The position numbers and the translations under genes are program-made. 64,000 bases of DNA from Bufo bufo. Taxonomy: Eukaryota; Chordata; Amphibia; Anura; Bufonidae. Where the stretch lies: positions 589,676,293 through 589,740,292 of the forward strand of contig NC_053390.1 in assembly GCF_905171765.1 (NCBI RefSeq). The letters run 5' to 3'. The notes beneath the pieces were generated by a model. The model saw only the letters and a program-made list of their open reading frames with translations, was not told where the DNA came from and searched no databases. This document shows, one piece after another, positions 11,225 through 25,670 of this stretch (within the stretch, counting starts at the first letter, position 1; the number at the start of each line of letters is the position of its first letter).

Positions 11225-12977
11225 GGCCTCATGCACACGACCGTTGTGTGCATCCGTGGCCGCTGTGCCGTGTTCCGTTTTTTTTCGCGGACCCATTGAC
11301 TTTCAATGGGTCCGTGGAAAAATCGGAAAATGCACCGTTTTGCAGCCGCATCCGTGATCCGTGTTTCCTGTCCGTCAAAAAAATAGGACATGTCCTATTT
11401 TTTGGACGGACAACGGTTCACGGACCCATTCAAATCAATGGGTCCGTGAAAGAACACGGATGCACACAAGATTGGCATCCGTGATCCGTGGCCGTAGGTT
11501 ACTTTCATACAGACGGATCCGAAGATCCGTCTGCATAAAAGCTTTTTCAGAGATGAGTTTTCACTTCGTGAAAACTCATATCCGACAGTATATTCTAACA
11601 CAGAGGTGTTCCCATGGTGATGGGGACGCTTCTAGTTAGAATATACTACGAACTGTGTACATGACTGCCCCCTGCTGCCTGGCAGCACCCGATCTCTTAC
11701 AGGAGGCTGTGCTCCGCACAATTAACCCCTCAGGTGCTGCACCTGAGGGGTTAATTGTGCATATCATAGCCCCCTATAAGAGATCAGGGGCTGCCAGGCA
11801 GCAGGGGGCAGACCCCCCTCCCTCCCCAGTTTTTTTTTCATTGGTGGCCAGTGCGGACCCCCCTCCCTCTATTGTAATATCATTGGTGGCCAGTGTGCGG
11901 CCTCCCCCGCCCCCCCCTCCCTTTATTGTATTATCATTGGTGGCCAGTGTGCGGCCTCCCCCGGCCCCCCCCCTCCCTCCCTCTATTGTATTATCATTGG
12001 TGGCCAGTGTGCGGCCCCCCCTCTATTGTATTAATATCATTGGTGGCCAGTGTGCGGCCTCCCCTCTCCCCCCCCCCCCCCCGATCATTGGTGGCAGCGG
12101 AGATTCCGATCAGAGTCCCAGTTTAATCGCTCTGGGGCTCCGATCGGTAACCATGGCAACCAGGACGCTACTGCAGGCCTGGTTGCCATGGTTACTTAGC
12201 AATATTACAATATTAGAAGCATCATACTTACCTGCTGCGATGTCTGTGACCGGCCGGGAGCTCCTCCTACTGGTAAGTGACAGGTCTGTGCGGCGCATTG
12301 CTTAATGATCTGTCACTTACCAGTAGGAGGAGCTCCCGGCCGGTCACAGACAGCGCAGCAGGTACCAATGAAATTAAAACTGGGGAGGGAGGGGGGTCTG
12401 CCCCCTGCTGCCTGGCAGCCCCTGATCTCTTACAGGGGGCTATGATATGCACAATTAACCCCTCAGGTGCAGCACCTGAGTGGTTAATTGTGCGGATCAC
12501 AGCTCCCTGTAAGAGATCGGGTGCTGCCAGGCAGCAGGGGGCAGTCATGTACACAGTTCGTAGTATATTCTAACTAGAAGCGTCCCCATCACTATGGGAA
12601 CGCCTCTGTGTTATATCCGACAGTATATTCTAACACAGAGGCGTTCCCATGGTGATGGGGACACTTCAAGTTAAAATATACCATCGGATTGGAGAAAACT
12701 CCGATCCTATGGTATATTAGCTCCTGACTTTACATTGAAAGTCAATGGGGGACGGATCCGTTTGAAATTGCACCATATTGTGTCCCCATTGACTTGCATT
12801 GTAATTCAGGACGGATCCATTTGGCTCCGCACAGCCAGGCGGACACCAAAACGACTTTTTTTTTATGTCCGTGGATCCTCCAAAAATCAAGGAAGACCCA
12901 CGGACGAAAAAACGGTCACGGACCAACGGAACCCCGTTTTGCGGACCGTGAAAAAATACGGTCGTGTGCATGAGGCC
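11225..12977. mobile_element. Palindrome-rich Harbinger-type MITE (compound)
   Basis: The outer ends are GGCCTCATGCACACGACC and GGTCGTGTGCATGAGGCC, flanked by TTA on both sides (11222-11224 and 12978-12980). A 3-bp TWA duplication is typical of PIF/Harbinger. Inside are several nested dyads: ~11588-11818 faces ~12395-12625, a hairpin around 'ctgccaggcagcaggggg' occurs in both, ~12233-12295 faces ~12300-12361, and ~12149-12166 faces ~12178-12195. At 11830-12090 an imperfect 50-65 bp minisatellite repeats 'cattggtggccagtgtgcgg'. No transposase is encoded. Confidence 0.8.
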
Positions 12978-13225
12978 TTAGGGTGTATGAAAAGACAGTA
13001 AGTTGGATCCTTCTAATTGCTGATACCATATGGACACGAATGAGAAAATTGTCTTGTATCTAATGAAACCTCTACCATGACAAGGCTATTATTATCTGTT
13101 TGTGGACAACTACTACAAGTATATCACTGTTCAAACACTTGTATGAGTGGGGTACAGTGTCCTGTGGGACAGTTAGAGGGTCGTCCCAGAGTCACAGAAT
13201 TGCTGGTTGTGGAATATAGAGATAA

Positions 13226-13676
13226 GGCCTCATGCACACGGCTGTTTTTTTTTTCGGTCCGCAAAACGGATTTCCGTTGTTCAGTGATCCGTGACCGTTT
13301 TTTCTTCAGTTTTTTCTTCCTTGATTTTTGGAGGATCCACGGACATGAAAAGTGAAAAAAAAAACTAAGTCAATTTTGCATTGAAAATGATAGGAAAAAC
13401 GGACACGGATCACGGACACGGATAACTATCTTCTGTGCATCCGTGATTTTTCACGGACCCATTGACTTGAATGGGTCCGTGAACCGTTGTCCGTGAAAAA
13501 AAATAGGACAGGTCATATTTTTTTCACGGACTGGAAACACGGATCACGGACGCGGAAGCCAAACGGTGCATTTTCCTATTTTTCCACGGAACCATTGAAA
13601 GTCAATGGGTCCGCAAAAAAAAACTAAAAATGGAACAACGGCCGCAGATGCACACAACGGTCATGTGCATGAGGCC
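13226..13676. mobile_element. Harbinger-type MITE, TAA duplication
   Basis: Ends GGCCTCATGCACACGGC and 'gtcatgtgcatgaggcc', with TAA on each side (13223-13225, 13677-13679). The interior has the family's 'gacccattgacttgaatggg' dyad near 13456-13477. Inserted in the piggyBac relic. Confidence 0.85.
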
Positions 13677-13725
13677 TAAGAAAAATGTTTTATTCAGAAC
13701 AATTCCTTAGTCCCAGTACTTCTTA

Positions 13726-14058
13726 GAGCAGTATTATATTTAGCGATACGGCTGACGATAGTTGGGAGGGAAGCTTTCCTTCCTGGCAATCAGTTGCTCG
13801 CTAGTGGAGGAGACCACTGCTATTACATTCAGCGATCTCCTCCACAGTCCCCATCATGACTAAATGTTTGCCGACAACAGATCCTGATTACACTGCACGA
13901 TCTGTCACCGGCAAACAATGATTATTAAGATTGCTTAAAAATCTGGACTGCCCGATGAACGTTCATCGAGTAATCGGAGGCAGTATTACATCATTAATGA
14001 GCATTACTACGAACACTCGTTAGCAATGATCTGGCAGACAATCTGTGTAATACAGCCC
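13726..14058. mobile_element. MITE with TTA duplication
   Basis: Left end 'gagcagtattata' and right end 'tgtaatacagccc' are imperfect inverted repeats with TTA outside both (13723-13725, 14059-14061). It is a different family from its neighbours but has the same 3-bp TWA duplication. Inserted in the piggyBac relic. Confidence 0.65.
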
Positions 14059-14067
14059 TTAGTCTAA

Positions 14068-14366
14068 GGCAACATACACGCAAACGTATTTTGTCTCTGT
14101 GTCCGTTCCATTTTTTTTTGCGGATTGGATGATGACCCAATCATTTCAATGTTCCACAAAAAATGTGCTGTCCGCATCCATATGTCCGTTCCGTTGCCCC
14201 GCAAAAAAATATAGAGCATGTCCTATTCTTTTCCGTTTTGCGGACAAGGATAGGCATTGTTACAATGGATCCACAAAAATACGGATGCCAAAAGGACATC
14301 ATCCATATTTTTTGCGGATCAGTGTTTTGCGGATTGCAAAACACATATGGTCGTGTGAATCTAGCC
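14068..14366. mobile_element. Harbinger-type MITE, TAA duplication
   Basis: Ends GGCAACATACACGCAAACG and 'ggtcgtgtgaatctagcc', with TAA on both sides (14065-14067, 14367-14369). The interior contains the 'tgtcctattcttttccgttt' words shared with the copies at 28877 and 37726. Confidence 0.8.
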
Positions 14367-14757
14367 TAAGATACAAACATGCTGAAAAGCCACTACGAAA
14401 ATCTAAGCACTGGTACAAAAAAGTTTCTCGCTATCTGCTGCAGTTAGCAATATACAATTCCTATGTGGTATAAAAAGAATCAGGAAATCCGAGTTCTTTT
14501 CTCAATTTTCAAGAAGCAATTAGAACATCACTGCTGTACCGAATAGATCATGCCTGTGAGCTCTGGATCCGTCAATAGATTGAGTGAAAAACATTTCCCT
14601 GACACCATACCATAGATTCCACAGAAGAGATGCAGGGTTTGTGCAAAGCATGGAATTCATAGAGATACCAGATTATTTTCCCCAGTGTCCATCAAACCCT
14701 GGCCTCTGTATAAAAACTGCTTCGAAGAATATCACATCAATAAATCATTAGCCTAAA

Positions 14758-14974
14758 TGTAACATACTTTCCTAAAACTTTATTCCATTGCCATAAAACA
14801 CAAAATAAATAATTTTCCTGCTTAAAATACAAAGGGAATGTGTCATCTTTAACTTTGTATTTTGGAGATCATTTTTAACCTCTTAACTGTTCATAGTAAC
14901 AGTAATTTTGACCAGGGAGGCCCAAACTTTTGCATGACACAATATATATCTCTCGTCAACAAAAAAAGAGTGGT
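14758..14974. other. Short stretch after the piggyBac relic
   Basis: AT-rich sequence. At ~14920 'ggcccaaacttttgcatgac' resembles a Tc1-type terminal word. No further assignment. Confidence 0.35.
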
Positions 14975-15344
14975 TGGGCAGGGGGTCTACTCACGCCAGT
15001 TTCTATAGAAGTATAAAGCCTCCATGCACAGGGCTCCGCTCCAGTTGCGTGTGAAATCCAGTAAACAGTTCATCCAGCACTGAAGGGTTAAAAAGTATTT
15101 CCAGCTTTATTGAGGATGCATGTTGAAAACATTCCAGGGCATACTGCTTTGCCATAATCTGTCAACACGTTTCAACTGTTACACAGTCTCATGACTAACA
15201 TCCATGAAAAACAACAAGGTATATATAGGGGCTATACCCCACCCATTATCAGGTGCAGATTAATAATACATAGATGCAAGTGGTGACATTATATTCCACA
15301 TGGAACACCTGACAAGGGCTTGAAGAATCCATATAAACAAAAGT
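14975..15344 (-). repeat. Possible Penelope-like fragment with decayed hammerhead
   Basis: On the minus strand near 15165-15200 the order is a mutated core (GUCAUGA for CUGAUGA), a short stem II (ACUG facing CAGU), then GAAAC. This resembles the hammerhead-like motif at 53789-53838 but has two core changes and no clear stem III. On the plus strand 'tttattgaggatgcatg' lies ~70 bases before it, similar to 'tttattgatatgc' in the 53-kb element. No reverse transcriptase is visible. Confidence 0.35.
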
Positions 15345-15450
15345 GTAGCGGAGGGGTAGCACGATCCACACGGTCTCCGCTGGTAGACAGGAAAAGCAGG
15401 CAATGATCCAAATAGGCCGTTACAGCATACAATCCTTCCCTCCCAAGAAC

Positions 15451-16169
15451 TGTAACGGAACGCCTAGCACCCCGACCGGGTACCTCCGTCGATAGATGCT
15501 CCTAGTGCTTCTAGAGGACTCCAAGCACTCCACTTGACACCGTCAGCACTGCAGACCCCACGAACCGCCGAAGCTTGGTGGAGGTCTCGCCGTCTCCTAC
15601 CCACCCTGGACCTATGACAAGGCTCCAGTGGGTGAACCTCTCCTAAATCCAGAGACAGGAACCAGGAGCAAGCTCTTACAAGAGCTAGGAGTTATAGCCA
15701 GGGGAGTATACAGAGTATAGCAATCCCCATACACATGAGACGAGGCTCTATGTTGAGTGTAAAACAGGAACTGGCTGTACTTCACGTACAGCCTCTTTTA
15801 TTCACAAACCAAAAACATAGTACTGCCCACAGGGTTTTAAAATACAACCAATCAATATATTACAAGACATCCCCACAATGCATCATGGTTTCCTCCTCTC
15901 TGCCCTGGAGACACCCGAGGAGTAATCCAATGATCTCTCAGGACAAAGGGAAATTGCCAATACACATGTGGGACACAATGTCACAACCCTCCCAGCAAAC
16001 ACAGACATTAACATATCCCAGATAGCTCCAGTCTGAGGGCATATCATTAGGTGAATGCCGCTCAGAATACACAAATACAATACAATTAGCTATCTGGGTC
16101 CCCTCACATAACAACATACAATTGCATGAATGCTGGCGGTTTTCATGCAGCCAGCATAGGAACGTTACA
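15451..16169 (-). mobile_element. LTR-like element, TGTAACG...CGTTACA
   Basis: The boundaries fit the TG...CA rule (TGTAACGG at 15451, CGTTACA ending at 16169). An AATAAA on the minus strand (15797-15802) suggests antisense orientation. The internal block 'catagtactgcccacagg' and 'accaatcaatatattacaa' recurs in the LTR at 30617-31106. A target duplication was not found; a further CGTTACA at 15418-15424 suggests a rearranged copy. Confidence 0.55.
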
Positions 16170-16354
16170 GCCCACCAGAACCATATTTACACAAAACATA
16201 TATATACGCTTGGTTCTTTAAAGTGGCATACACATATGCAATAACATCGTACATACAGGAATGACAATATACAGTGGCTGGGTTTGCCACAAAAAGTAAA
16301 TTCAAATGTGATAGAAATAAAAATATATGTGCAGTACGCAGCCCTGCAGGGTAT

Positions 16355-17376
16355 TGTGATGGTGAGGTCACGGTTACTAGGCAAACGAGGGTTGCTCTTG
16401 GTTACTCACAGTTTATAGGGAGACCCTGGGCAGGCGTACAGCAGTGATGGAGAGGCTGGCACAGAAGTCCTCTGGGGCACTCAAGGTATAGAGACCAGGC
16501 CGGTGGTAGGTGATGTGCCCTGGGTGTTGCAGGTTTTAATGTGCCGGTGGCAAGATCCCTTTAAGTTTTTGATGCCAGTGCCGGTAACGGTGGCACACCG
16601 AATTATAATAGGAATAATTGAGGAACACGTTGTTGTGGTGAACCAGAACTTCCTTTTACTGAACAGTTAACTATTTACAGTCTTTTTGGTAAAGTTCCAT
16701 ATGACAGCAGCAGCAATCACTAGCAGGCTTATATAAATGGCAGGCACAATGTTCTTGCAAGATACACAGAGGGTTAACACACTTACAGAACAGGCTGCAC
16801 TTTTCCTCAGAAATCCTGTGCACTATTCCTCAGAACTCCTGTCTGTCTTTATCCCAAGGCCCGTATGCCCTATTGTTGGCTTTATCCTTGGTTAGGGAAT
16901 CTTCCTCAGGTATATATCCTTGCTTTCAATTAATCCTTCTGCCTTTCAGCTTTCTTGTCTGGCTGGAATACTAGCTCTGCTCTGCGCTGTACATTGTAGG
17001 AACTGCAGGTTTCTTCAGGAGGTAACTCTTCCCCTGGGGGCAACTAGAAGCCTGGGTTGTCTAGCTGCATGTCAGAAGCTCACTTCAGCTGATGCCTAGC
17101 TAAAGTCCACACTCACTTCTGACTCTACACCTCTCTCTCTTGTCTAGACCTGGCTATTTATACTAGGGGGTCCCTAGCTCCCTCTAACGTCTGGGAGGAG
17201 GTACTACACCCCTACAGGCCTGGTAACTTGGAAATACACATAAATAACAGGAATAAAATGACATTATACATTAAAATGACATACAAAATACAATGGTCCT
17301 GTTCCACAGGAGGTGGAGAACAACGTGGCCCAATTGACCCTTGTGTAGTGCCCACATTTACCTAGTGAGACACTAC
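16355..17376 (-). mobile_element. Candidate solo LTR
   Basis: On the minus strand it begins TGTAGTGTCTCACTAGG (17376) and ends CATCACA (16355), consistent with an LTR of ~1.0 kb. No flanking duplication or internal gag/pol was seen, so the boundaries are tentative. Confidence 0.4.
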
Positions 17377-17803
17377 ATATGTGGAACATGATGTCAATAG
17401 TATGACAAACCAAATTATAATCAATTATGCAATCCTGGCCGTGACAGCTGTCGCACGACCAGTGTCATCATATAGCCATACCCTAAATCAGGCAGTTATC
17501 AGTTACAAACAGTTTGTTCCCAATAAGTACATGCACAGTCGGCCCATGTAAGGGGGTCTTTACAAAGATGCTTCATTCTTCTGTGAACTCAGTTGTTGGA
17601 TTCTGCTTACTTTGCAAGGAACTGTAGCCAGATTTTCTAGAACTTATTCTACAAAGTGTGTGCTGTGTCTTCTTGACTTCAGTGGAAGCTGCAGTTCTGT
17701 AATTTTACCTTTAGAATCAGTCAGAGCCATACAGCTAGGATGTACATGCTTAATACAGTACTGAATAGCCTATGGAGTGAAGATCTGGTGCACATCTCAG
17801 ACT
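17377..17803. other. No recognisable feature
   Basis: Unremarkable intron sequence between two LTR-like elements; no exon or terminal repeat was recognised. Confidence 0.4.
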
Positions 17804-18343
17804 CTAACTGTCACGGATGAAGTTAGCAGATAGCTGGAACATATAAATAAACGAGCGACTGCCTTGATCCCAAACTAAGGAGCTTATAGGTGAGCCCTAT
17901 AAAACCCTAAGAGCTCTCCCTGACTGCTATGCACATGCAAGGGTCTGTATGGTAGACGATTGCATGCCCGCGTACCTAATACTGTGTGACTCCTGAAAAC
18001 CCTATAATAGTGAGGGGACACGACCACCGGCTCCCTGCACTTAATATGGACGTAGTCAGGGTCACCTAGAATCAAGCCAGCAAGGAAACACAATAAAGTA
18101 AAAGACTTATCTGTACAAATAGCAGAAGCAGCCTCCAGCAGTGAACACCTCATCCAGGAAGTAGTATAAACCGCAAAGTGAGGCAGTATGGGAGGGATTA
18201 TAAAGGATGACGATTAGTCAAAATAAGTGACACCTGGCAGAAGGAAAGGAGATGAGAAAGTGAAACCAAAACAAAGAACATCATACAAGACGTAGAGAAA
18301 AACGTCTGCCAGATCTTCTCACAGAACTGGCGGTGACACTAAC
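17804..18343. mobile_element. Solo LTR with 5-bp target duplication CTAAC
   Basis: The 530-bp LTR (17809-18338) begins TGTCACGG and ends CGGTGACA, and CTAAC flanks it on both sides (17804-17808, 18339-18343). A 5-bp duplication with TG...CA ends fits an LTR retrotransposon, probably Gypsy-like, reduced to a solo LTR by recombination. An AATAAA occurs at 18092-18097. Confidence 0.8.
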
Positions 18344-18441
18344 AGGTCCATCTGCAATATGTACAGAAAGGAGAAGAATCTTCAGAAGAAATGAAAGAGA
18401 ACTTGCTACCACGTAAGGCAGTGCAATCTGCAGGCAGCATG

Positions 18442-18604
18442 TTATAGAACAGGCATCCTCAAACTGCGGCCCTCCAGCTGTTGTAAAACTACAACTCCCA
18501 CAATGTCCTGCTGTAGGCTGATACCTGTAGGCTGTTCGGGCATGCTGGGAGTTGTAGTTTTGCAACAGCTGGAGGGCCGCAGTTTGAGGATGCCTGTTAT
18601 AGAA
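18442..18604. mobile_element. hAT-type foldback MITE with 8-bp duplication
   Basis: Element 18450-18596 begins CAGGCATCCTCAAACTGC and ends with its inverse; the arms cover nearly half the element each ('ctccagctgttg', 'aaaactacaactccca'). TTATAGAA flanks both sides (18442-18449, 18597-18604). An 8-bp duplication and CAGG ends indicate hAT. Relatives are at 51911-52067 and ~60391-60510. Confidence 0.88.
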
Positions 18605-18689
18605 CAGGAGAAGCGTAGCAGATTCATACACATGTGGACAAAATTGTTGTCTTCCGTTAAAGAGAAAAACCCACAATGGTCCCTGAAAT

Positions 18690-21563
<2,874 letters not shown>

Positions 21564-21571
21564 GCTGCATC

Positions 21572-21715
21572 TGGCACAGGGTGTCTTGAATCTGCAGGGT
21601 ACAATGAAATCTCAGGAATAACAATGCATTCTGGAGCGAAATGTGCTGCCCGGTGTCAGAAAGCTTGGTCTCAGTCTCAGGTCATGGGTCCTCCATCAGG
21701 ATAGTGACCTGATGA
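21572..21715 (+). pseudogene. Tc1-like relic, right part
   Basis: Continues the relic from 19507: 'ggtgtcttgaatctgcaggg', then the coding-like word 'tctggagcgaaatgtgctgc' and 'cagaaagcttggtctcagtc', as in Tc1 transposases before the QDN motif. The C-terminal part and right TIR are lost after ~21715. Confidence 0.7.
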
Positions 21716-22967
21716 ACATATGGCAGGGTTTAGGACAAAAAACATTTTTATATAAATTTTTATTGAAACTTTATTAAATAAAAAAAAAAGAAAAGCACAA
21801 AAATATCCCCATCCAAGTTTTTAAAGGATATGGGCACCTTTGTAAAAAAAAGAAAACATTTTTTACACTAATTAATTTATTTTGTGGAGAAAAAAATATC
21901 TCCAATTGGTTTTTGTTCTACAGCCTGCTGTGCGTTTACAGAGAATCCGTCATCTGACGGATTTTCTGTAATTCCTCCTTGGCAGAGTGTTAGCTGTAAT
22001 GTCAGCTGACACTCTGCTTGAAACGGCCGACATTGGTGCTAGGCACTGATGTCGGCCATTTAACCGCTTCCATGCCGCGGTCCTTAGGGACAGCTGTATG
22101 GAGGGGCTAACCATCAGGCCGCTGCTCTGCTGTGGCAGCGGCCTGATGCTTGAAGGGTAAACTGATATGTCATATTGCCAGTTTTCCTTTTCACCAGTTT
22201 TGATAAATCTCTCCCACTGTGTACTTATATGTGTACATAGCATTGTGTATCGTCACACTATACTAGTCTGTGTGGGAAAAGTGAGGGACTGCACACAATA
22301 CTGTGTTCAGAAGAGAGCGCATGTAGTGACCATGTGAGAGCTGTCAGTAATGAGAGCTATATCCTGCTTATAACGCCATGGTTCTGAAACATCCAAAGTC
22401 GATTTGCATAAAAATTTGTTCTAATACTGTACGGAGCAGGCGCTCCGTACAGTATTAGAATGTATTGGCTCCGATGAGCTGAAGTTATGGCTTTGCGAAG
22501 TCTTTCGAGACTTCGCGCAACAACTTCATAAATTAATTTGTACTGTAAAAAACATTTCCCGAACCCGGGTTTGCTCCATACAGTATTAGAACGAAGTTTC
22601 ATCCGAAGTCGATTTGCTCATCACTAGTTCTGACTGTACTAACGTTACCAGCAGAAATATCTATTGTGTCTACAAATAATGGACCTTCTACAAAATGGAA
22701 AGTGAGAAATAGATCTGCTAATTACAGATTGTAGCATACTGTAAGACTCACCATGTTGTGGATTGGAATGAAATCTTACTACCAAGTTACTTGCAAGTTC
22801 CAGCAGCCTATATGTAAGTGGCTGCTAGCTGTGCTATGTAACAGGATGTGGGGGCGGGGCCGCAGAGCTTTTTCTGGTGCATGTGAAATCAACAGGAACG
22901 TCCACAGAGCCTCACAGTAGATGACATCCCTGAGCAAAAATCATATCAGAGCATTTCTGAGTGCATG
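21716..22967. other. Intron with small palindromes and MITE fragment
   Basis: 21716-21900 is A/T-rich. At 21945-22160 several short dyads occur ('gccgctgctctg' facing 'gcagcggcctgat'). At ~22360-22625 'ctaatactgtacggagc' faces 'gctccgtacagtattag', and the end 'gtcgatttgctcatcactag' looks like a MITE terminus. 22626-22967 shows nothing recognisable. Confidence 0.45.
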
Positions 22968-23377
22968 CAGGGCCGGCGCCACCAGTAAGGCGACCTAGGC
23001 AGTCGCCTAGGGCGCCATTTAGCAGGGGGCGCCCGTTGCGGTTTAAAAAAAAAAGAAAACGTTGGTTATAAGTTAACTTAACAGTGGTGGCCGGCCGGCG
23101 GCGCCCCTCATGCTGCACCGCCTGAGCGCTCTAAAGGATCCCGGCGGGCGGCACATGTCAGACAGCACAGACACAGCAGGCGCAGGCAGGCTGCGCAGCA
23201 CTGAGCCGGCGGCCAGAGAATCAGAGTCGGAGGTAAGAGATGATGATGCATCGCATGTATTGTCCCGTCCCGCTGTGCTGTCCGATTCCTCCAGTTTCGA
23301 ATCCAGATAGTCCAGTCCAGAGGGCAGAGGCTGAGCCGCTGCCTCAGTGAAGCCGTGGGGGTGGGGCGGGGGACACT

Positions 23378-23815
23378 CATGGCGGGGCCCGGTGCAGTGA
23401 CTCTACTCTAATACACCAGGCCCTGCAGCTGTTAAGTACATTCAATCCGAATGGGTCCGCAATTACTGTTCTGTACTTACTGTAGTACCTTATGTATAGC
23501 ATTAAGATGGCGCAGACCGGCAGCTCCCTCAGCCATGCGCCGCCTGCCGCAGCTCCCTCCTTATGCGCCGTCTGCCTGTTCATTCATAAAGTGAGATAAG
23601 CAGGCAGGCGGTGCATGAGGAGGGAGCTGCGGCAGGCGGCGCATGACCGAGGGAGCTGCCGGTCTGCGCCGTCTTAATGCTATACATAAGGTACTACAGT
23701 AAGTACAGTACAGTAATTGCGGACCCATTCGGATTGAATGTACTTAACAGCTGCGGCGGGGCCCGGTGTATTAGAGTAGAATCACTGCACCGGGCCCCAC
23801 CATGAGTGTCTCCGC
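23378..23815. repeat. Palindrome with ~210-bp arms
   Basis: The left arm (~23378-23590) reads 'ggcggggcccggtgcagtga' and continues to 'cttatgcgccgtctgcctg'. The right arm repeats it inverted, ending 'cactgcaccgggccccacc'. The centre is near 23590. The arms are nearly identical and GC-rich toward the centre. Confidence 0.85.
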
Positions 23816-23879
23816 CTCCTCCCTCCACACTGATGCATCTGATGGGGGATCTGTAGATGACACTTATGGGGATCTGTGG

Positions 23880-24430
23880 ATGACATAAGTGTCATCCACA
23901 GATCCTCCCATAACAGCGCTTCATCCACAGATCCCCTCGTAACAGTGCGTCATCCACAGATCCCCCCGTAACAGTGCGTCATCCACAGATCCCCCCATAA
24001 CAGTGCGTCATCCACAGATCCCCCATAACAGTGCATCATCCACAGATCCCCCTCATAACAGTGCGTCATCCACAGATCCCCCCCATAACAGTGCGTCATC
24101 CACAGATTCCCCCATAACAGTGCGTCATCCACAGATCCCCCCATAACAGTGCGTCATCCACAGATCCCCCATAACAGTGCATCATCCACAGATCCCCCCA
24201 TAACAGTGTGTCATCCACAGATTCCCCCCATAACAGTGCGTCATCCACAGATTCCCCCCATAACAGTGCGTCATCCACAGATCCCCCCATAACAGTGCGT
24301 CATCCACAGATCCCCCCATAACAGTGCATCAGCCACAGATCTCCCCCATAACAGTGCGTCATCCACAGATTCCCCCCATAACAGTGCGTCATCCACAGAT
24401 CCCCCCATAACAGTGCGTCATCCACAGATG
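23880..24430. repeat. 29-bp minisatellite, ~19 copies
   Basis: Direct head-to-tail copies of a unit reading 'cagtgcgtcatccacagatc' then 'ccccataa', with 1-2 base length variation in the C run. There are no unique spacers. On the minus strand the unit is open in some frames, an artefact of the repeat. Confidence 0.92.
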
Positions 24431-24510
24431 ATATGGGCAGATGGGCAGATCATCTGAATTTTTATCTTGCCAAGGGCGGCAAAAATCCTTGCACCGGCCC
24501 TGAGTGCATG

Positions 24511-25670
24511 TGAAGCAAAGCTGATACCAGTAAACAAACCAGTGCAATTTTATTATGTGCTGCTTTACGGTAAGATATGGGTTTATTGATTTGTAGTGCA
24601 CAAAGGTGTTGATAGCCTTTAAAAGTTTATTTCAGACATGGTTTTCCAGCAGAAGGATGTCTTTGCAGACAGAATCCATATTTATCAAAGTGTCTTGCTG
24701 TAAAAATTTTGGTAACATTAAAGTGTACCTATCATTATTCATTTATTTGTAAAGGCGATATATAATTCTTTGTAATGTATGTACCTTATTTGGAGAAAGT
24801 TGAATCTTCCTCACCTTCCAGCAACCTGTAGATCCCTTTCTCCTGGCTGCTGGCGTTCTATAAATGTTCAGAAACTCTGAAAAATTCAACTAGAGTACAG
24901 AAATATAGAAGACTGGAAGGAGGGATGTGCTTCTGCAGTTTATCTCTCTGTAAGACTGCATGCTGTGAGATGTGATTCACAGAGATAGACAGAGAAATTA
25001 TGAATTTTCAAATGACAAACAGAGGGATGGAAAAAGGCCACAAATCCACCGGTTAGACTCCTATGGGGAGATTTATCAAAAGTATTGCAAAATAGAAGTG
25101 GAGCATTTGCCCATAACAGTCTACTTTTCATTCTCCTAATAGCTTCCGGAAAAAAGATATACCGTAGATTGGTTGCAATGCTTTATCTTTATTTGCACCA
25201 TTTCCACTAGGTTTGCTAAATGTCTACAGTTTCTGGTTTCACAACTTTTAAAATATATAAAACTGCATAATTTTATAGACATGCAAAAGTGCCTTTGTGA
25301 AAAGATTGTGTTTGTCTAGACATATAGCATGGCTTTTGCACAACCATTTTTGCTGATACCTAAGATGCCTATCGTTTCAGTTGATTTTTCAGGATAAGCT
25401 GTGATATGTGTGTATCTAAGTAATAGGACTTTTTCTGGCCATTATATGACTTTTTTTTTTACAGTTTTAGAAGTTTTCTGCTCTGCAGGTTCCATTTACA
25501 ATTCTGTTATCCTTGAGTTAGTGGGTGGAGACTAGCTGCTGTGATATCTTCCCTAGGTACATGGAGAAAACAGGGGATTCTTCTCCCTAACTCGCACTCA
25601 AGCTGCAGCAGCATCTTATTGGACATTATAAAAGTCTATCAAACAGAACTGGTGTGAATAAAGCACTTAG
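24511..25670. other. Intron, MITE fragments only
   Basis: A T2-like left end occurs at ~24718 ('ttaaagtgtacctatcatta'), and 'ggggagatttatcaaa' at ~25067 is a word seen in another repeat near 59037. No exon was recognised. Confidence 0.45.

Larger units (their letters stand above)
10076..14757 (+). pseudogene. Old piggyBac transposase, split by four MITEs
   Basis: Pieces match the intact transposase at 45866-47827 in order. Positions 10076-10414 give an acidic N-terminus. About 10540-10911 gives FEGIVRQINLYSRQYLENN and STHPIHHMPVF, then QDRLHKLRPLIAYL. About 13040-13215 includes LFVDNYY, the counterpart of the second catalytic Asp motif YVDNFYTS. About 14370-14757 gives HWYKKVSRYLLQLAIYNSYV, then the Cys-rich C-terminus in broken frames. 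Many stops and frameshifts are present. MITEs at 11225-12977, 13226-13676, 13726-14058 and 14068-14366 separate the pieces, each with its own TWA duplication. The GGVDFND region is not seen. It is clearly older than, and of a different subfamily from, the 45-kb element. Confidence 0.8.
22968..24502. mobile_element. hAT-type non-autonomous element with 8-bp duplication
   Basis: Ends CAGGGCCGGCGCCACC and 'gcaccggccctg' are inverted copies. AGTGCATG flanks both sides (22960-22967, 24503-24510). The terminal CAGGGCCGG is shared with the element at 19508. The interior lacks any transposase; instead it holds a palindrome with ~210-bp arms and a 29-bp minisatellite, annotated separately. Confidence 0.88.

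Noticed and set aside
11655..12305. 216-codon proline-rich open frame
   Set aside because: Spans palindromes and a minisatellite inside a MITE; not a gene.
15451..16169. Target duplication for the LTR-like element
   Set aside because: The 5 bases on either side differ (agaac and gccca), so only the TG...CA ends and the shared block support it.
23880..24430. Regular 29-bp repeats that look CRISPR-like
   Set aside because: The copies abut directly with no unique spacers, lie inside a hAT-type element, and the genome is eukaryotic; it is a minisatellite.
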